Positions 34,801 through 44,111 of a DNA stretch of 64,000 bases are shown here, one piece after another. The position numbers were made by a program, and so were the translations under genes. Origin of the DNA: Desulfosporosinus orientis DSM 765 (GTDB lineage: Bacteria > Bacillota > Desulfitobacteriia > Desulfitobacteriales > Desulfitobacteriaceae); assembly GCF_000235605.1 (NCBI RefSeq), contig NC_016584.1, positions 2,840,001 through 2,904,000 of the forward strand. Reading direction: 5' to 3'. The notes beneath the pieces are model-generated. The model was not told where the DNA came from. It did not search any database and saw only the letters and a program-made list of their open reading frames with translations. How positions within the stretch are numbered: position 1 is the stretch's first letter; every line of letters begins with the position of its first letter.

Positions 34801-35516
34801 GTCTGGGACCTGGGGATCAAGCTCATATGACGGGAAAGGTTCAATCTGTCTTAAACGAAGTTGAGTACATAGTAGGATATAAGACTTATGTAGATCTTAT
34901 TCGTTCTTATTTAACCCATCAACAGGTTGTGGCCACGGGGATGCGGCAAGAAATTGACCGCTGTCGTGAAGCGATTCGCTTGGCCGCCGAAGGTCATCGC
35001 GTTGCCGTTATCAGCAGCGGAGATGCAGGAGTTTATGGAATGGCCGGAATCATTATTGAATGTATGGAGCAGGAAAATCTCCTGGATATGCCTTTAGAAA
35101 TTATCCCTGGGGTAACAGCAGCTTCAGCGGCTGCTTCCATGCTTGGTGCACCCTTAATGCATGATTTTGCGGTGGTCAGCTTAAGTGACCTGCTGACTCC
35201 TTGGGAGGTCATTGAAAAACGAGTTCGCTTAGCAGCTGAGGGAGATTTTATCTTCGCTCTTTATAACCCGAAAAGCAAGGGCCGCCCTCATCATATTGAA
35301 ACTGTCAGGGAAATCATTTTACAATACCGCCGTCCGGATACTCCCGTTGGCTTGGTCCGGGAAGCATTGCGGGGTGAGGAATCCAGTGTGGAAATTACCA
35401 CCTTGGAAGATTTCACAAACCACACCATTGATATGCTTACTACTGTCATTATTGGCAACTCCCAAACCAGGATTGTCGGACCCTACATGGTTACTCCTCG
35501 GGGGTACAAGCTGTGA
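34692..35516 (+). CDS. cbiH: Cobalt-precorrin-3B C17-methyltransferase, 274 aa
   Basis: A tetrapyrrole methylase causing ring contraction. The family start LYVVGLGPGDQAHMTGKVQ is at residue 33, followed by GYKTYVDLI, SSGDAGVYGMAGI, PGVTAASAAASMLGAPLMHDF and FALYNPKSKGRPHH. There is no start codon close to residue 33 in this frame. ATG 34692, ten bases behind AGGAG, is the first possible start, adding a hydrophilic tail of about 32 residues that overlaps cbiG by 109 bases. Confidence 0.92.
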   Translation: MRSSEFTGNQQGAAHSAEDQGTGGNSSNQHRKLYVVGLGPGDQAHMTGKVQSVLNEVEYIVGYKTYVDLIRSYLTHQQVVATGMRQEIDRCREAIRLAAEGHRVAVISSGDAGVYGMAGIIIECMEQENLLDMPLEIIPGVTAASAAASMLGAPLMHDFAVVSLSDLLTPWEVIEKRVRLAAEGDFIFALYNPKSKGRPHHIETVREIILQYRRPDTPVGLVREALRGEESSVEITTLEDFTNHTIDMLTTVIIGNSQTRIVGPYMVTPRGYKL

Positions 35517-36277
35517 AGCTTTTGGTCTTAGCAGGCACTGAAGATGGGCGTGAACTGGCTGAAGCTTTGCTGCGGCGGGGTCATGATGTTTTAGTGTCTA
35601 CCCTGACTGCCTATGGAGCCGATTTGGCTCAAGGGCAAGGTCTTCAAGCTCGCTTTGGAGCAATGGATGCCCGGAGGCTCACGGATCTTCTCAGAGCACA
35701 GGAGTTTTCGGCTTTAGTGGACGCTACTCACCCTTACGCATTGCAGGTCAAGGAACTTGCCCGAAAAGCTTGTGGGGACCTGGAAATCCCATACTTGCGT
35801 TGGGAGCGCTCAGCTCTGAACCTGCCGGAACATCCTCTCATTCATTGGGCGGAGGATTTGCCTGAGGCTGCTTCCCTAGCTGCAGCATTAGGACAGCGTA
35901 TCCTGCTCACGACTGGCAGCAATGGACTGCCGGAATGGGCAGTTCATCCCGCTATGAAGGATAAAACTCTTTTTGTCCGGGTCCTGCCGACTTCAGCAGT
36001 TTTGGCCCGTTGTGAGGAACTTGGCTTTAAACCCAATCAAATCATCGCTGCTCAAGGTCCCTTTTCTCAAGAGTGGGATGAAGCTATGTTTAAGCAGCTT
36101 AAAGTTGAGGTTGTCGTGGCTAAAGAAAGCGGAAAAGTCGGGGGCACTTTGGAAAAAGTCCTGGCCTGTCTCGGTCTACACATTCCAATGGTTATGATTA
36201 AACGGCCGCCGGCCGATAAGAATCTGAATCATCGAACCTTGAAGGAATTTATTAACTATGTGGAGGAAATGACATGA
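35513..36277 (+). CDS. cbiJ: Cobalt-precorrin-6A reductase, 254 aa
   Basis: An NAD(P)H-dependent reductase of the corrin macrocycle. Start MKLLVLAGTEDGRELAEAL with the conserved GT-x-D/E-G-R, VDATHPYALQVKELA, LLTTGSNGLPEW and the C-terminal VVAKESGKVGGTLEKV are all CbiJ/CobK signatures. Start GTG 35513 overlaps the cbiH stop (GTGA). Confidence 0.93.
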   Translation: MKLLVLAGTEDGRELAEALLRRGHDVLVSTLTAYGADLAQGQGLQARFGAMDARRLTDLLRAQEFSALVDATHPYALQVKELARKACGDLEIPYLRWERSALNLPEHPLIHWAEDLPEAASLAAALGQRILLTTGSNGLPEWAVHPAMKDKTLFVRVLPTSAVLARCEELGFKPNQIIAAQGPFSQEWDEAMFKQLKVEVVVAKESGKVGGTLEKVLACLGLHIPMVMIKRPPADKNLNHRTLKEFINYVEEMT

Positions 36278-36642
36278 AATCAGAAATTATTCTTTTAGGG
36301 CATGGCAGCCGTCGTGCCGAAGCTAACCAAGGTCTGTTAGTCGTTGCTGAAAAAGTCAGCCGGATTATGGGACAAGAGGTAACTCCAGCCTATATGGCAC
36401 ATGATAAGCCGAGTCTGCCTGAAGCTGTGGAAGGGAAAATTAAAGACGGTGCAACTAAAATTGTGATTATGCCCCTCTTTCTTTTCCGCGGCATGCACGT
36501 TACGGTGGATATTCATGAGGAACTACAGGAAATCCGGGAGCAGCATCCTGAGGTAGAGATTATCTTTACCAGAGAACTGGGAGCTGACGATGGAATTGCC
36601 AGTTTGGCCAGCTTTCGTATTAAGGAGGCACTGGGGGAATGA
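36274..36642 (+). CDS. cbiX: Sirohydrochlorin cobaltochelatase, small form, 122 aa
   Basis: Inserts cobalt into sirohydrochlorin, the first committed step. The chain is a single ferrochelatase-like domain with LGHGSRRAEANQ (first metal-ligand His) and MPLFLFRGMHVTVDIHEEL (second His). At 122 residues it is the short CbiX form that works as a dimer, as in archaea. It overlaps neighbours by four bases on both sides. Confidence 0.92.
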   Translation: MKSEIILLGHGSRRAEANQGLLVVAEKVSRIMGQEVTPAYMAHDKPSLPEAVEGKIKDGATKIVIMPLFLFRGMHVTVDIHEELQEIREQHPEVEIIFTRELGADDGIASLASFRIKEALGE

Positions 36643-37274
36643 CATCAGAGTTTATTTTAGACCCCGGTCAAATTGAAAAGGAAAGCATGCGTATTATCCG
36701 AGCAGGATTAAGTCGTCCTTGGCTGGAACAAGATCTTCCTGTTGTTGAACGGATTATTCATACCACGGGAGATCCTTCCTTGGAGTCCTCTATTGCCATT
36801 CACCCGGAAGCCATCGCTTGCGGCCTCCAAGCTTTAAAAGCAGGGGCCGATGTCATTACGGATGTGGAGATGGTTCGAGCTGGAATCTCCAAAGAGAAAC
36901 TAAAATCACTGGGCGGACAAGCAGAGTGCTTTTTAAACGCTCCTGGAGTACCCGAACAAGCAAAAGCTTGGGGTATCACTCGTTCAATGACAGCATTTCG
37001 CATGCATGCCGACCGCCTGCGGGGTTCCATTGTAGCCATCGGCAATGCTCCCACAGCTTTGCTGGAAGTTCTGCGTCTGGCAGAAAATCCGGAAACCCGG
37101 CCGGCTTTAATCGTCGGAATTCCAGTCGGCTTTATCGGAGCCAAAGAGTCTAAAGATTTATTATGGGAACACCAGGAGTTTCCCTCGATTACCGTCCTGG
37201 GAACCCGGGGTGGAAGTCCTATGGCTGCAACTGTGGTCAACGCCTTAATTTATACAGTTTTAAAAAACAAGTAA
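36639..37274 (+). CDS. cbiC: Cobalt-precorrin-8 methylmutase, 211 aa
   Basis: Moves the methyl group from C11 to C12, giving cobyrinate. RIIHTTGDPSLESSIAIHPEA carries the family's conserved His, and FRMHADRLRGSIVAIGNAPTAL and VGIPVGFIGAKESKDLL complete the fold. Length is standard. Start ATG 36639 overlaps the cbiX stop. A 94-bp gap follows before cbiP. Confidence 0.94.
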   Translation: MTSEFILDPGQIEKESMRIIRAGLSRPWLEQDLPVVERIIHTTGDPSLESSIAIHPEAIACGLQALKAGADVITDVEMVRAGISKEKLKSLGGQAECFLNAPGVPEQAKAWGITRSMTAFRMHADRLRGSIVAIGNAPTALLEVLRLAENPETRPALIVGIPVGFIGAKESKDLLWEHQEFPSITVLGTRGGSPMAATVVNALIYTVLKNK

Positions 37275-37368
37275 CAGTATGAAACAGTGACTCTGTCTGC
37301 AAAGCTATTCTTTGAAGAAAATGGGAAGCAACAAAACTTTCCTGTGCTTCCTAATAAAGGGGTGAAAG

Positions 37369-38913
37369 ATGATGTCTTCAAACAAACTAACGGCCAAACT
37401 CATGATTCAAGGAACTTCTTCGAGTGTTGGCAAAAGCGTGTTGGCTGCTGCATTTTGCCGGATCTTTTATCAAGAAGGATACAAGGTCAGCCCATTTAAA
37501 GCTCAGAATATGGCCTTAAACTCCTTTGTGACGGCAGATGGGGGAGAAATGGGCAGAGCCCAGGTTGTTCAGGCTCAAGCAGCAGGGGTAGATCCGGATG
37601 TGCGTATGAATCCTGTATTGCTCAAGCCCAGCGGACCAACAGGGTCTCAGGTTGTGATTATGGGGAAATCTCACGGCAATGTAACCGCTTTGCGTTATCA
37701 TGGAGAATATCAGCGTATGACTTGGCCCTATGTCACGGAAGCGCTGCACGGGCTGTTGGATGAGTATGAAATTCTCGTTATCGAAGGAGCGGGAAGTCCG
37801 GCTGAAGTGAATCTTAAATCCAACGACATCGTCAATATGAGAATTGCCCTGGAGGCTGATTCCCCGGTCTTACTGGTAGCGGATATTGACCGGGGCGGTG
37901 CTTTAGCATCCGTTGTGGGGACGTTAGAACTGGTGGAGCCTGAAGAGCGAGCCATGATTAAAGGAATTGTTTTTAATAAATTCCGTGGTGAAATCAAGCT
38001 TCTTCAGCCGGCTTTGGACTTCATTGAGCAAAAAACAGGAATTCCGGTGGTAGGAGTTGTTCCGTATTTCAAAATCCGTATTCCGGATGAGGATTCTGTA
38101 GCCATCAGTGAAGCCCAGGAAAAACCATCTGTTGCCTTAGACCAACAATTAGATGTTGCAGTTATTCGCTTGCCTTATATATCTAACTTTACTGACTTCG
38201 ATGCCCTTCAGGATGAAGCTGATGTAGCAGTTCGTTATGTCACGGATCCTGCCAATTTAGGGAAACCTGATCTCTTGATTATTCCTGGCAGCAAGAATAC
38301 CTTAGCCGATTTGCGTTTCCTGAATGAAAGCGGCATGGGTGATCAAATCCAGGCTCTTCGTGCTCAGGAAGTACCGATTATTGGCATTTGCGGCGGCTAT
38401 CAAATGATGGGACGCTTAGTCAAGGATCCCCTGCATACGGAGTCGGAGCTGGAGGAAATGCCTGGCCTGGGAATCCTGCCTATGGTTACGGAGTTCTATC
38501 CTCAAAAACATACCGTTCAGAGTAAGGGAACGGTTTTGTCGGATCAAGGCTTCTTTAAAGGATGTACCGGAGATACCGTTGTCGGCTATGAAATTCATAT
38601 GGGACGTTCCTCCTTAGATGAAGGACACTCACCTTTGTTTAACTTAACATCCAACGGAGAAACCAATCTCGATGGTTTGCAGAACGGTAATTCCTATGGC
38701 ACCTATCTGCACGGTATCTTTGATAATGACAGCCTGCGCAGTTCATTGCTCAACTGGCTGTGGGAGCGCCGGGGGATGGAAAGGCCCGTTGAGGCTTCAC
38801 TTTCTCAAGCAGCACTGCGGGAATTAGCCTATAATGAGCTGGCAGATTTGGTTCGTCAAAATGTGGACTTGGAACGAATTCGTGAGATTATGGGCTTAAG
38901 AGCCGAATCATAA
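37369..38913 (+). CDS. cbiP: Cobyric acid synthase, 514 aa
   Basis: Amidates four carboxylates of adenosylcobyrinate a,c-diamide using glutamine and ATP. N-terminal GTSSSVGKSVLAAAFCRIF is the ATP-binding loop, FKAQNMALNS the family motif; the class I glutaminase nucleophile is in IIGICGGYQMMG, and YGTYLHGIFDN carries the catalytic His. ATG 37369 follows GGGGTGAAAG; a second ATG comes straight after. Confidence 0.95.
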   Translation: MMSSNKLTAKLMIQGTSSSVGKSVLAAAFCRIFYQEGYKVSPFKAQNMALNSFVTADGGEMGRAQVVQAQAAGVDPDVRMNPVLLKPSGPTGSQVVIMGKSHGNVTALRYHGEYQRMTWPYVTEALHGLLDEYEILVIEGAGSPAEVNLKSNDIVNMRIALEADSPVLLVADIDRGGALASVVGTLELVEPEERAMIKGIVFNKFRGEIKLLQPALDFIEQKTGIPVVGVVPYFKIRIPDEDSVAISEAQEKPSVALDQQLDVAVIRLPYISNFTDFDALQDEADVAVRYVTDPANLGKPDLLIIPGSKNTLADLRFLNESGMGDQIQALRAQEVPIIGICGGYQMMGRLVKDPLHTESELEEMPGLGILPMVTEFYPQKHTVQSKGTVLSDQGFFKGCTGDTVVGYEIHMGRSSLDEGHSPLFNLTSNGETNLDGLQNGNSYGTYLHGIFDNDSLRSSLLNWLWERRGMERPVEASLSQAALRELAYNELADLVRQNVDLERIREIMGLRAES

Positions 38914-38935
38914 GGAAAGACCGGGTAATTATAGC

Positions 38936-39919
38936 ATGATGGAAAGGCTTTATTTTCTTTGGGCGGTACTTCCTGTCCCGGTGCTATTAGGCTTTGTTCT
39001 TGATCAAGTCATTGGTGATCCACGCAGCTGGCCACATCCTGTTGTCGGGATTGGCAAAGCCATCAGCGTGTTGGAGGATAAACTTAATCATGGCTCTCCT
39101 CAGGTACGCCGCCGTAATGGGGTCTTCCTTACCTTTCTGATCGTGGGCGGCAGTTATTTTATCACTTGGGCTGCTGTATGGGCAGCCAACTTCCTTCACC
39201 CTTTATTTGGCTTTGTAGTAAGCACGTATTTTATTTTTACAACACTTGCTGCAAAATCTCTTTTAGACGCGGGCAAGAGTGTTCTTATTCCTTTGGCCCA
39301 GGGAGATTTGAGTGAGGCTCGTATCAAGCTGTCTTGGCTGGTTAGCCGTGATACCTCAAACCTTTCAGAAGGGGAGATTGCCCGGGGAACTGTGGAAACT
39401 TTGGCAGAAAATTTTGTGGACGGGATTTTATCACCCCTTTTTTACGCAGTTCTGGGGGGAGCCCCCTTGGCCATGGCTTTTAAAGCTGTCAGCACTTTGG
39501 ATTCTATGGTTGGCTATAAAAACGATAAATATCAGGATTTCGGCTGGTTCTCGGCTCGTACGGATGATTGGGCTAATTACCTGCCGGCGAGGATGTCAGT
39601 GCCGATTTTGCTCCTGGCCGGCAGGCTGAGGGGAATGCCTATTGGTCATGCCTATAGGATCTGGAAAAGGGATGCATCCGGTCATCCCAGCCCCAACGGC
39701 GGAAATCCTGAAAGCATCGTTGCTGGCTTATTGGGTATTCAATTAGGCGGGATCAATATTTACCACGGCCGCACTCATCATCGAGCAGAGATGGGGGATG
39801 CCCTTCACCCTGTCAATGGGGAGGACATTGCCCGCTGCCGCCAATTAGTGCAAACAGCGACCTGGTTATCTCTTATTCCTACATTGATTTTGGGTTATGT
39901 TGCTTATTTAATATTTTGA
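38936..39919 (+). CDS. cbiB: Adenosylcobinamide-phosphate synthase, 327 aa
   Basis: An integral membrane protein that attaches aminopropanol phosphate to adenosylcobyric acid. Motifs: DQVIGDPRSWPHPVVGIGK at the N-terminus, LVSRDTSNLSEGEIARGTVE, ENFVDGILSPLFYAVLGG, and SHPSPNGGNPESI-type residues near 245-255. About five to seven membrane helices are visible. It would use the products of pduX and cobD at the operon end. Confidence 0.94.
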   Translation: MMERLYFLWAVLPVPVLLGFVLDQVIGDPRSWPHPVVGIGKAISVLEDKLNHGSPQVRRRNGVFLTFLIVGGSYFITWAAVWAANFLHPLFGFVVSTYFIFTTLAAKSLLDAGKSVLIPLAQGDLSEARIKLSWLVSRDTSNLSEGEIARGTVETLAENFVDGILSPLFYAVLGGAPLAMAFKAVSTLDSMVGYKNDKYQDFGWFSARTDDWANYLPARMSVPILLLAGRLRGMPIGHAYRIWKRDASGHPSPNGGNPESIVAGLLGIQLGGINIYHGRTHHRAEMGDALHPVNGEDIARCRQLVQTATWLSLIPTLILGYVAYLIF

Positions 39920-39941
39920 ACATCGAATTGGGGGATGCAGC

Positions 39942-41315
39942 ATGAAGATTCCACGGATTGTCCTGGCGGGAACGCATAGTGGAGTGGGGAAAACAACCCT
40001 GGCTACGGGTTTGATGGCGGCTTTAAGCAAGCGCCAGCGCCCTATCCAAGGATACAAGGTTGGACCTGATTATATTGACCCCAGTTATCATGCGGCAGCC
40101 ACGGGAAGGGCTTCCCGTAATCTTGATCGCTGGCTGTTGGGAGATCATCTTCCTGCCGTTTTTGCCCAAAGCGCCAGGGAGAGCTGGGCTGTTATAGAAG
40201 GTGTTATGGGAATGTTTGATGGGATGAGCGGAACCCCTGGTTATGGAAGTACAGCGGATGTTGCTAAACTTCTTCAGGCCCCGGTTATTCTCATTGTGGA
40301 CGCATCCTCTATGTCCCGGAGTGTAGCTGCTCTGGTTCATGGTTTCAGCACTTATGATCCTCAAGTTAATCTTCAAGGAGTCATTCTTAATCGTGTCAAA
40401 TCCTCAGCTCAAGAAACGATCCTCCGCGAAGCTCTTAGCGAAATAAAAATTCCGGTACTGGGTGTTCTGCCTAAGGAATTATCTCTAAAGCTTCCGGAAC
40501 GGCATTTAGGCTTAGTTCCTGTAGGTGAGGGCGGTCTTTTAGAAGGCTTTATTGAATCTTTGTCTGACTTGATCAGTAAACATATTGATTTAGAACAAGT
40601 TGAGAGGATTATGCTGAGTGCGCCGGAATTCAGCGAGCCTGCACCTTTAGCAAAAGCAGAACCACTAAAGCATCCCGATCAGCCCTTTCGCTTGGGTCTG
40701 GCCTGGGATGAAGCTTTTCTCTTTTATTACCAGGATGCTTTGGACATGGCAGAACGCTTGAATTCCACCATTATACCTTTCAGTCCTTTACATGATTCAG
40801 CACTTCCGGAAGGCTTGGATGGGATTATTCTGGGCGGTGGTTTCCCCGAATTGCATCTGAAGAGCTTAAGCGAAAACACGCCGTTCCTGGAATCCCTGCG
40901 CTCTTATGCCGATAGTGGCAGGCCCATTTATGCTGAATGCGGAGGATATATGTATCTTGGTAAGTCCATACAGGATTTTGAAGGGAAGGAACTTCCCATG
41001 GCCGGACTAATTCCTATGAAGGCAGAAATGACCAAACGCCTCCAGGGAATTGGTTATCGTAAAGGGGTGTTCCGTGAGGATAATTTCCTGGGTCCCAGGG
41101 GAACCACAGTTCAAGGGCATGAGTTTCACTATTCACGGGTGGTTTATGAAAAAGAATATTCGCCTGTTTATGATCTGTTCCGAGGGGACCGGCCGGATCG
41201 AATGGAAGGGTATGCTAAAGACAATATTGTTGCTTCTTACTTGCACCTGCATTTCTCAGGACATCAAGAATTGCTGGAGTACTGGTTTACTCATTCAGGG
41301 AGAGCTAAGGTATGA
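39942..41315 (+). CDS. cbiA: Cobyrinate a,c-diamide synthase, 457 aa
   Basis: Amidates the a and c side chains. ATP-binding GTHSGVGKTTLATGLMAAL at the N-terminus, KVGPDYIDPSYHAAATGRAS, and the glutaminase nucleophile in IYAECGGYMYLG. The C-terminal EGYAKDNIVASYLHLHFSGH contains the glutaminase His. It overlaps cobO by four bases. Confidence 0.95.
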   Translation: MKIPRIVLAGTHSGVGKTTLATGLMAALSKRQRPIQGYKVGPDYIDPSYHAAATGRASRNLDRWLLGDHLPAVFAQSARESWAVIEGVMGMFDGMSGTPGYGSTADVAKLLQAPVILIVDASSMSRSVAALVHGFSTYDPQVNLQGVILNRVKSSAQETILREALSEIKIPVLGVLPKELSLKLPERHLGLVPVGEGGLLEGFIESLSDLISKHIDLEQVERIMLSAPEFSEPAPLAKAEPLKHPDQPFRLGLAWDEAFLFYYQDALDMAERLNSTIIPFSPLHDSALPEGLDGIILGGGFPELHLKSLSENTPFLESLRSYADSGRPIYAECGGYMYLGKSIQDFEGKELPMAGLIPMKAEMTKRLQGIGYRKGVFREDNFLGPRGTTVQGHEFHYSRVVYEKEYSPVYDLFRGDRPDRMEGYAKDNIVASYLHLHFSGHQELLEYWFTHSGRAKV

Positions 41316-41875
41316 TCACAGTCTATACCGGACAGGGCAAAGGAAAGACCACCTCGGCTGTGGGAGAAGCCCTGCTTGCTTATTCTGAAGGGAAGAGAGT
41401 CCTGATGGTACAGTTTCTCAAGGGAAGTACGTACAGCGGGGAATTAGTGGGGCTGAACCGTTTAGGAATTCCTCTTATCCAATTTGGAGTTGGCTGTCGT
41501 TGGTCAGGGATGATTCGAACTGGTCTAAAGCATTGCACGGGGTGCGGAGAATGTTTCAGAGAAAATCGCAATCCTGACATAGCCCTGGATTTAGTTCAGC
41601 AAGCCTTAGAATATGTTTCAGGCCAAGTGGGAACGAATACCTACCATATGATTATTCTGGATGAAATAAGTCACGCCATCAATCGTGGTTTTCTCAATTT
41701 AGATCAATTAAGGAAGCTCTTGTCAGATGAATCCTCCCGGCAGGTTCACTGGATTCTTACCGGCCGGGGTATGCCAGAGGAATTAGAACCGTTGGTCGAC
41801 CATTGGTGGGATCTAAACATGCTGAAACATCCTTTTTCGCAAGGGGTTAAAAGTCGTAGGGGGATTGAATATTAA
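41312..41875 (+). CDS. cobO: Cob(I)yrinic acid a,c-diamide adenosyltransferase, 187 aa
   Basis: Adds the 5'-deoxyadenosyl ligand to cobalt(I) corrinoids. The P-loop YTGQGKGKTTSAVGEALLAY and VLMVQFLKGSTYSGE are typical of the CobA/CobO/BtuR family. An unusual CTGCGECF segment (C-x2-C-x3-C in the region HCTGCGECFREN, about residues 73-84) is present; some members carry such cysteines. It overlaps both neighbours (4 bases with cbiA, 1 base with the next gene). Confidence 0.93.
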   Translation: MITVYTGQGKGKTTSAVGEALLAYSEGKRVLMVQFLKGSTYSGELVGLNRLGIPLIQFGVGCRWSGMIRTGLKHCTGCGECFRENRNPDIALDLVQQALEYVSGQVGTNTYHMIILDEISHAINRGFLNLDQLRKLLSDESSRQVHWILTGRGMPEELEPLVDHWWDLNMLKHPFSQGVKSRRGIEY

Positions 41876-42801
41876 TGGAATTCACAGTCGGGTTGGCCCG
41901 GTGTCCGGGAACATGTGGAGAATGGGTACAAGGGGCTCGAGAAGGGGTTCCGTTTCTGATTGATTGTCCCATTAATCGATTTTCCGAGGCTAGGGTAGCA
42001 TTATCCATGCACGCTGCAGGCTGGGATCTTTCCGATAATAAAATTAAAGCGCGTCAAGTGTTGGAATTACTCAAAGAAAACTTGGGCTTGCCTAAATTGG
42101 GGGGGAAAGTAGAATTTTTGCATCAGCTTCCCGAAGGAAAAGGTATGGCAAGCTCCACGGCAGATATCAGCGCTGTGGCGGCGGCAGCTTTAGTAGCCCT
42201 TGGCGAAGAGCCTGTTCCTGAGCGTTTGGCCCACTTAGCATTACAGATTGAACCTAGTGACAGTGTCATGTTTCCGGGAATTACGGAGATAGAACATGTG
42301 CAGGGACACAATTATCGTTTCCTCGGCTCTTCTGTTCCGGCTGTTTTTTTAGCTCTGGACTGGGGCGGAGCTATTGATACTAAAATGTTTAATGCTCGAC
42401 CGGACTTAGCTGGACATTATCGACGTCACGAGGGAGATATTGGCAAGGCCTATCAGTTGGCTTGTGAAGGAATCGGCCAAGGAGACCTGGAAAAACTGGC
42501 TGCAGCAAGTACCATCAGTGCGAAATGTAATTTGGAAATTAATCACAAAGCCTTGTTCCATCCCTTTTTAGCTTGGGTTCGTGAAAAAGGCGGACTGGGT
42601 GTTGTGACTGCTCATAGCGGGACTCTGTTGGCCGGAGTGTTTCCTCAAGGAGAGTCCTTTAATCATAAAGCTATCAGTAACTTAAGGGCTGAAGCTCAGC
42701 AGTGTTTTACTCCCGTTTACATTGATTCTTTTTACAGTCACTCAGGTGGGATAACCGCTGCAAAAGATCTGAACTCCATTCAGCTTAAGCAGGTAGAGTA
42801 G
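41875..42801 (+). CDS. pduX: L-threonine kinase, GHMP family (PduX), 308 aa
   Basis: Makes L-threonine phosphate, the substrate of CobD. The start ARCPGTCGEWVQGAREGVPF is characteristic of PduX, and the GHMP ATP loop is LPEGKGMASSTADISAVAA (about residues 83-101). The C-terminal VVTAHSGTLLAG motif is also GHMP-like. It shares one base with cobO and precedes cobD, which uses its product. Confidence 0.93.
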   Translation: MEFTVGLARCPGTCGEWVQGAREGVPFLIDCPINRFSEARVALSMHAAGWDLSDNKIKARQVLELLKENLGLPKLGGKVEFLHQLPEGKGMASSTADISAVAAAALVALGEEPVPERLAHLALQIEPSDSVMFPGITEIEHVQGHNYRFLGSSVPAVFLALDWGGAIDTKMFNARPDLAGHYRRHEGDIGKAYQLACEGIGQGDLEKLAAASTISAKCNLEINHKALFHPFLAWVREKGGLGVVTAHSGTLLAGVFPQGESFNHKAISNLRAEAQQCFTPVYIDSFYSHSGGITAAKDLNSIQLKQVE

Positions 42802-42826
42802 ATAACAGGAAATCGGGGGTGATACT

Positions 42827-43924
42827 ATGCATGGCGGAAATCTGCGCAGAGCTAAGGAATTGTATGGACTGGAAACCTTTATTGACCTGTCCGCAAATAT
42901 TAATCCCTTTGGACCCCCTGCAAGAGTGTGGGATTCCTTAGAAAAGGGGATGCCAGATATTGTACATTATCCGGATCCTGAGAGCATTAATTTAAGGAAG
43001 ACTCTTGCCGGCTCCTTAAGTTTGGCATTAGAAAACATTATGGTGGGCAATGGAGCAGGAGAGCTGATTTTTACAATTATGCAAGCCTTGAAGCCTCAAA
43101 AGGTAGTGATACCCATACCAACCTTTAGTGAATACGAGCGTGCTGCAGGTGCTGTAGGCTCCGAAGTGCTTCACGTACCCTTTGGGCCTGAGGGTTGGAC
43201 CAGGTTCAAGGGTTCAGATAAAGAAACTTTAGAAATCTGGAAAGGAATCCTTAAAGGGTGTGACTTACTCTTTCTTTGCTCTCCCCATAATCCTACGGGA
43301 AGCGTTATTGACAAGGATTTTTTTGAATATATCCTCAGGATAACGAAAGACGGCGGCTGCAAAATCCTTTTTGACGAGTCCTTCCTGGACTTTTTACCGG
43401 ATGAGTGTCGGAAGTCGGCTCGGCAGTATTTAGCTGGAAACGAGCATTTAATCGTGCTGTACTCCTTAACAAAATTCTATAGTATACCAGGACTGCGCTT
43501 AGGTGCTGTTTTTGCTCACCCTTCACTGATTACCAACTTTGATCAATACCGTGATCCTTGGTCTGTAAATGTATTTGCTCAACAGGCCGGGATTGCGGCA
43601 TTAGAGGATTTGGAGTATCCCAGTGAGGTTCGAGGAAAAATACAGGAAAGCAGAGGGTATTTTTACCGGGAGTTTGAGCAATCCAGTTTTCCTGATCTTA
43701 AACTATGGCCATCTGCCGTCAATTTTGCCTTAATTCAGGTATTCAACCACCCTACAAAAGCACTGATCGAGCATTTAGGACGGTTAGGCATTCTTGTGCG
43801 GGATTGTTCCAGTTTTGAGGGTTTGCACGCTAACTTCATACGGGTAGCTATCAAAGATATCCCTGTTATGCAGCGCTTAATCGAGGGGGTTAAAGACTGG
43901 AGTAAAAGATCATCAACAACATGA
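42827..43924 (+). CDS. cobD: Threonine-phosphate decarboxylase, 365 aa
   Basis: A PLP-dependent fold type I enzyme giving (R)-1-amino-2-propanol phosphate. Start MHGGNLRRAKELYGLETFIDLSANINPFG (key residues HGG and SANINP) and LFLCSPHNPTGSVI, with the PLP lysine in LTKFYSIPGLRLG (about residue 219). It is the last gene of the operon. Start ATG 42827 follows GGGGGTGAT. Confidence 0.94.
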   Translation: MHGGNLRRAKELYGLETFIDLSANINPFGPPARVWDSLEKGMPDIVHYPDPESINLRKTLAGSLSLALENIMVGNGAGELIFTIMQALKPQKVVIPIPTFSEYERAAGAVGSEVLHVPFGPEGWTRFKGSDKETLEIWKGILKGCDLLFLCSPHNPTGSVIDKDFFEYILRITKDGGCKILFDESFLDFLPDECRKSARQYLAGNEHLIVLYSLTKFYSIPGLRLGAVFAHPSLITNFDQYRDPWSVNVFAQQAGIAALEDLEYPSEVRGKIQESRGYFYREFEQSSFPDLKLWPSAVNFALIQVFNHPTKALIEHLGRLGILVRDCSSFEGLHANFIRVAIKDIPVMQRLIEGVKDWSKRSSTT

Positions 43925-44111
43925 GACAAGTAAAGATCGATACAAATTCAGCAAAAAAATCCCTGTGCCTATAACGTTTGAAAGACTAAAATTAGACTTA
44001 ACTAAAAACTCTAAATAGTTGTACTACATCTAAGGCCATTAAATTTAGGAACTTTTTAATTTGTAGGTCAGCTAAAAAAATTAAGGAAATTAAAAGGAGG
44101 AACTAATTAAC

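Noticed and set aside
36800-37240. 146-codon minus-strand open frame
   Set aside because: Shadow of cbiC on the other strand; composition is low in acidic residues and no family is recognisable.
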